Shown one piece after another: positions 62,581 to 64,000 of a stretch of DNA of 64,000 nucleotides (positions are counted from its first letter, which is position 1; each line of letters starts with the position of its first letter). The position numbers were made by a program, and so were the translations under genes. The notes beneath the pieces were generated by a model. That model was not told where the DNA came from and searched no databases. It saw only the letters and a program-made list of their open reading frames with translations. Source of the DNA: DAHUXN01 sp963729815 (GTDB lineage Bacteria > Acidobacteriota > Terriglobia > Acidiferrales > UBA7541); NCBI GenBank assembly GCA_963729815.1, contig CAVSPU010000004.1:1178001-1242000 (forward strand), written 5' to 3'.

Positions 62581-62799
62581 TCGAGAATCGATCTAGTTTC
62601 AAGAATCGATAATCATCCATGGCGCGGTCCAATTTTTTCTTCACGATATCGACCTGACGTCGCGATAGTAAGAATCCACACCTTCGAAGAATGAATCCCG
62701 CGCCATGCTGCCTCTGCGGCGGGGCTTGCGTTCAGCTCGTTTCAACGTTATAGTCCGCCCCCAACTTGCCTGCCACAGGCGGGCCGGAGGTTGCCAGCC

Positions 62800-63378
62800 A
62801 TGACAAAGAAAATTCTCCTCGGGGCCCTGGTCGGAGGCATTGTCGTTTTCATAGTCGGATCACTTTTGCACACGGTCCTGGGCCTTGCAAGTGTCGGCGT
62901 CAAAGCCGTTCCGCAGGAGGACGCGGTTCTTTCCGCCATGCGCGCGGCGATTCACGAACCCGGCTTCTACATCTTCCCCGCGCCGAACATGACGCCCGGG
63001 CGTACGAAAGACCAACAGCAAGCGGACATGACCGCTTACTTGGCGAAATATCAGCAGGGCCCCACGGGAATTTTGGTTTACTCGCCCGGCGGCGTGGCGC
63101 TGAGTTACGGCAAGCTGCTCGGCGGCGAATTTGCCATCGACGTTGTCAGCGCGTTTTTCCTCGCCTGCATTCTCGCCATGGGCGCGGGCGGCGCCAGCTC
63201 CTATTGGAAGCGCGTGTTTGCAGTCACGCTCGCCGGACTTTTCGCGTCGGTCTTCCTGGGCCTCGAATATTGGAACTGGTACAACTTCCCGGCGAACTAC
63301 ACGTGCGCGTACATCGCAAACGGCGTCCTCGATTGGTACTTCGCCGGCCTCGCCATGGCCGCCATCGTTAAGCAGTAA
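62800..63378 (+). CDS. Small multipass membrane protein
   Basis: A 192-residue protein with about four helices: one at the N-terminus (ILLGALVGGIVVFIVGSLLH), then a periplasmic or cytoplasmic region of about 75 residues, and three helices in the C-terminal half. The ATG at 62800 has GGAGG 9 bases upstream, which decides against the in-frame TTG at 62791. Family not recognised with confidence. The next gene converges on it. Confidence 0.7.
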   Translation: MTKKILLGALVGGIVVFIVGSLLHTVLGLASVGVKAVPQEDAVLSAMRAAIHEPGFYIFPAPNMTPGRTKDQQQADMTAYLAKYQQGPTGILVYSPGGVALSYGKLLGGEFAIDVVSAFFLACILAMGAGGASSYWKRVFAVTLAGLFASVFLGLEYWNWYNFPANYTCAYIANGVLDWYFAGLAMAAIVKQ

Positions 63379-63396
63379 GCGCGAATGAGTGATGGC

Positions 63397-63903
63397 CTAG
63401 CGCGAATTTTTCGGCGTCTTCCGTCGGCGCCTTCGCGCCTGCGCCCGCTCGATCAGGATCGGAATTGCCCTCTCGATGCGTTTCGCGCGAGTCTCAGGGC
63501 GTTTTGCGTTCAGCAACCAGCGAAGGAACTCGCGCCGAAGCCCGGGCGTGATGGCTTTGAATGCGCGTCGAGCTCCGGGCGTTTTTCGCAGCGCTGCCGC
63601 AACGTCTTCGGGCACCGCGACCTCGTTTGACTTCTTATCGACGCGCAATGTGATGCCGACGAAGTCGCCCGCATCGACGCCCAGCTTCTTGCGAATTTTG
63701 CCGTCGATGAAGAGCCGATATTGCTTGTTGCCCGCCGGCACAAGAGTCGTGCGGATCACAAGGCCCTGCACCATCACGACGACCGGAATATAGCCCCTCC
63801 CGCCGAGCGCCCGGCTGACTTCCTCCGGCACATCCACGCACCGATTGATCCCCAGCTCGTACAGCGTGCCAATGAACCGATGTTGGGTATTTGTGCTTAC
63901 CAT
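63397..63903 (-). CDS. DUF1905/YdeI-like protein
   Basis: A 168-residue protein: an N-terminal DUF1905 beta-barrel domain (about 5-100; FIGTLYELG, VVVMVQGLVIRTTLVPAGNKQYRLFIDG in separate strands) and a C-terminal YdeI/OmdA-like helical part (VPEDVAAALRKTPGARRAF) ending in a run of Arg residues. Function not established. The ATG at 63903 begins the conserved region; codons upstream of it lack a family match. Confidence 0.8.
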   Translation of the reverse strand: MVSTNTQHRFIGTLYELGINRCVDVPEEVSRALGGRGYIPVVVMVQGLVIRTTLVPAGNKQYRLFIDGKIRKKLGVDAGDFVGITLRVDKKSNEVAVPEDVAAALRKTPGARRAFKAITPGLRREFLRWLLNAKRPETRAKRIERAIPILIERAQARRRRRKTPKNSR

Positions 63904-64000
63904 TTCGTCGTGACTGCTCCAAAGAAGTTCAAATCCGAGAGACGTTCGCGCATTATGCGTCGAACGTCGCCAATTCTCCAAGCCAGGTGGCCCATTTGCA

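Overview
The window is about 64 kb of GC-rich bacterial chromosome carrying core and housekeeping genes, with no rRNA, tRNA, insertion sequence, prophage or CRISPR array that I can recognise. Several family choices point to the Acidobacteriota, probably the class Terriglobia/Acidobacteriia: a GWxTD-domain protein, a large sortilin-like BNR propeller protein, an L13e-like small protein, an SHS-type lactate permease, FabV, and a PDZ-containing sensor kinase. This assignment is inference from gene content, because no marker RNA is present.

Layout. 0-9 kb: the 3' part of an FMN-dependent lactate oxidase-type gene, a DinB-like protein, a FecR-domain protein, the cell-shape genes mreB-mreC-mreD, a lactate-type MFS permease and an orphan hybrid histidine kinase. 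9-24 kb: small hypotheticals, a PpiD-like periplasmic chaperone, a 66-residue zinc ribbon protein, a 1,069-residue BNR propeller protein, an AhpD-like protein, an ACP-ligase-acyltransferase fusion, serA, an outer-membrane barrel, fabV and a TonB-C-terminal protein. 24-33 kb: a tight nine-gene arginine operon (argR-C-B-D-F-G-H, a short N-acetylglutamate synthase, argJ) behind a strong promoter. 33-37 kb: thiI, an L13e-like protein, a small hypothetical and a DUF899 protein.

37-46 kb looks origin-proximal: rpmH-rnpA-yidD-yidC run rightwards, while CPBP protease-rsmG-parA-parB-bactofilin run leftwards, with two perfect parS palindromes between rsmG and parA. Between these groups lie a phosphoesterase, a membrane hydrolase and selD. 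The selD gene reads through an in-frame TGA followed by a hairpin closely resembling the E. coli fdhF SECIS, so SelD appears to be a selenoprotein; a conventional gene call starts it too late. 47-51 kb: purD-purE, a hypothetical and a pentapeptide-repeat protein. 51-59 kb: a leftward cluster of GWxTD protein, carboxypeptidase-regulatory-domain surface protein, PDZ/7TM/GAF/PAS histidine kinase and NtrC-type regulator, which I regard as the best candidate for an under-described system. 59-64 kb: a MacA-like adaptor and MacB-like ATPase without a permease, then small exported or membrane proteins and a DUF1905 protein.

TTG start codons are frequent (argG, argH, rpmH, selD, parA and possibly yidC), and stop/start overlaps of 4 bases are the rule inside operons. 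Four intergenic stretches exceed 300 bases; each is described in the feature list.
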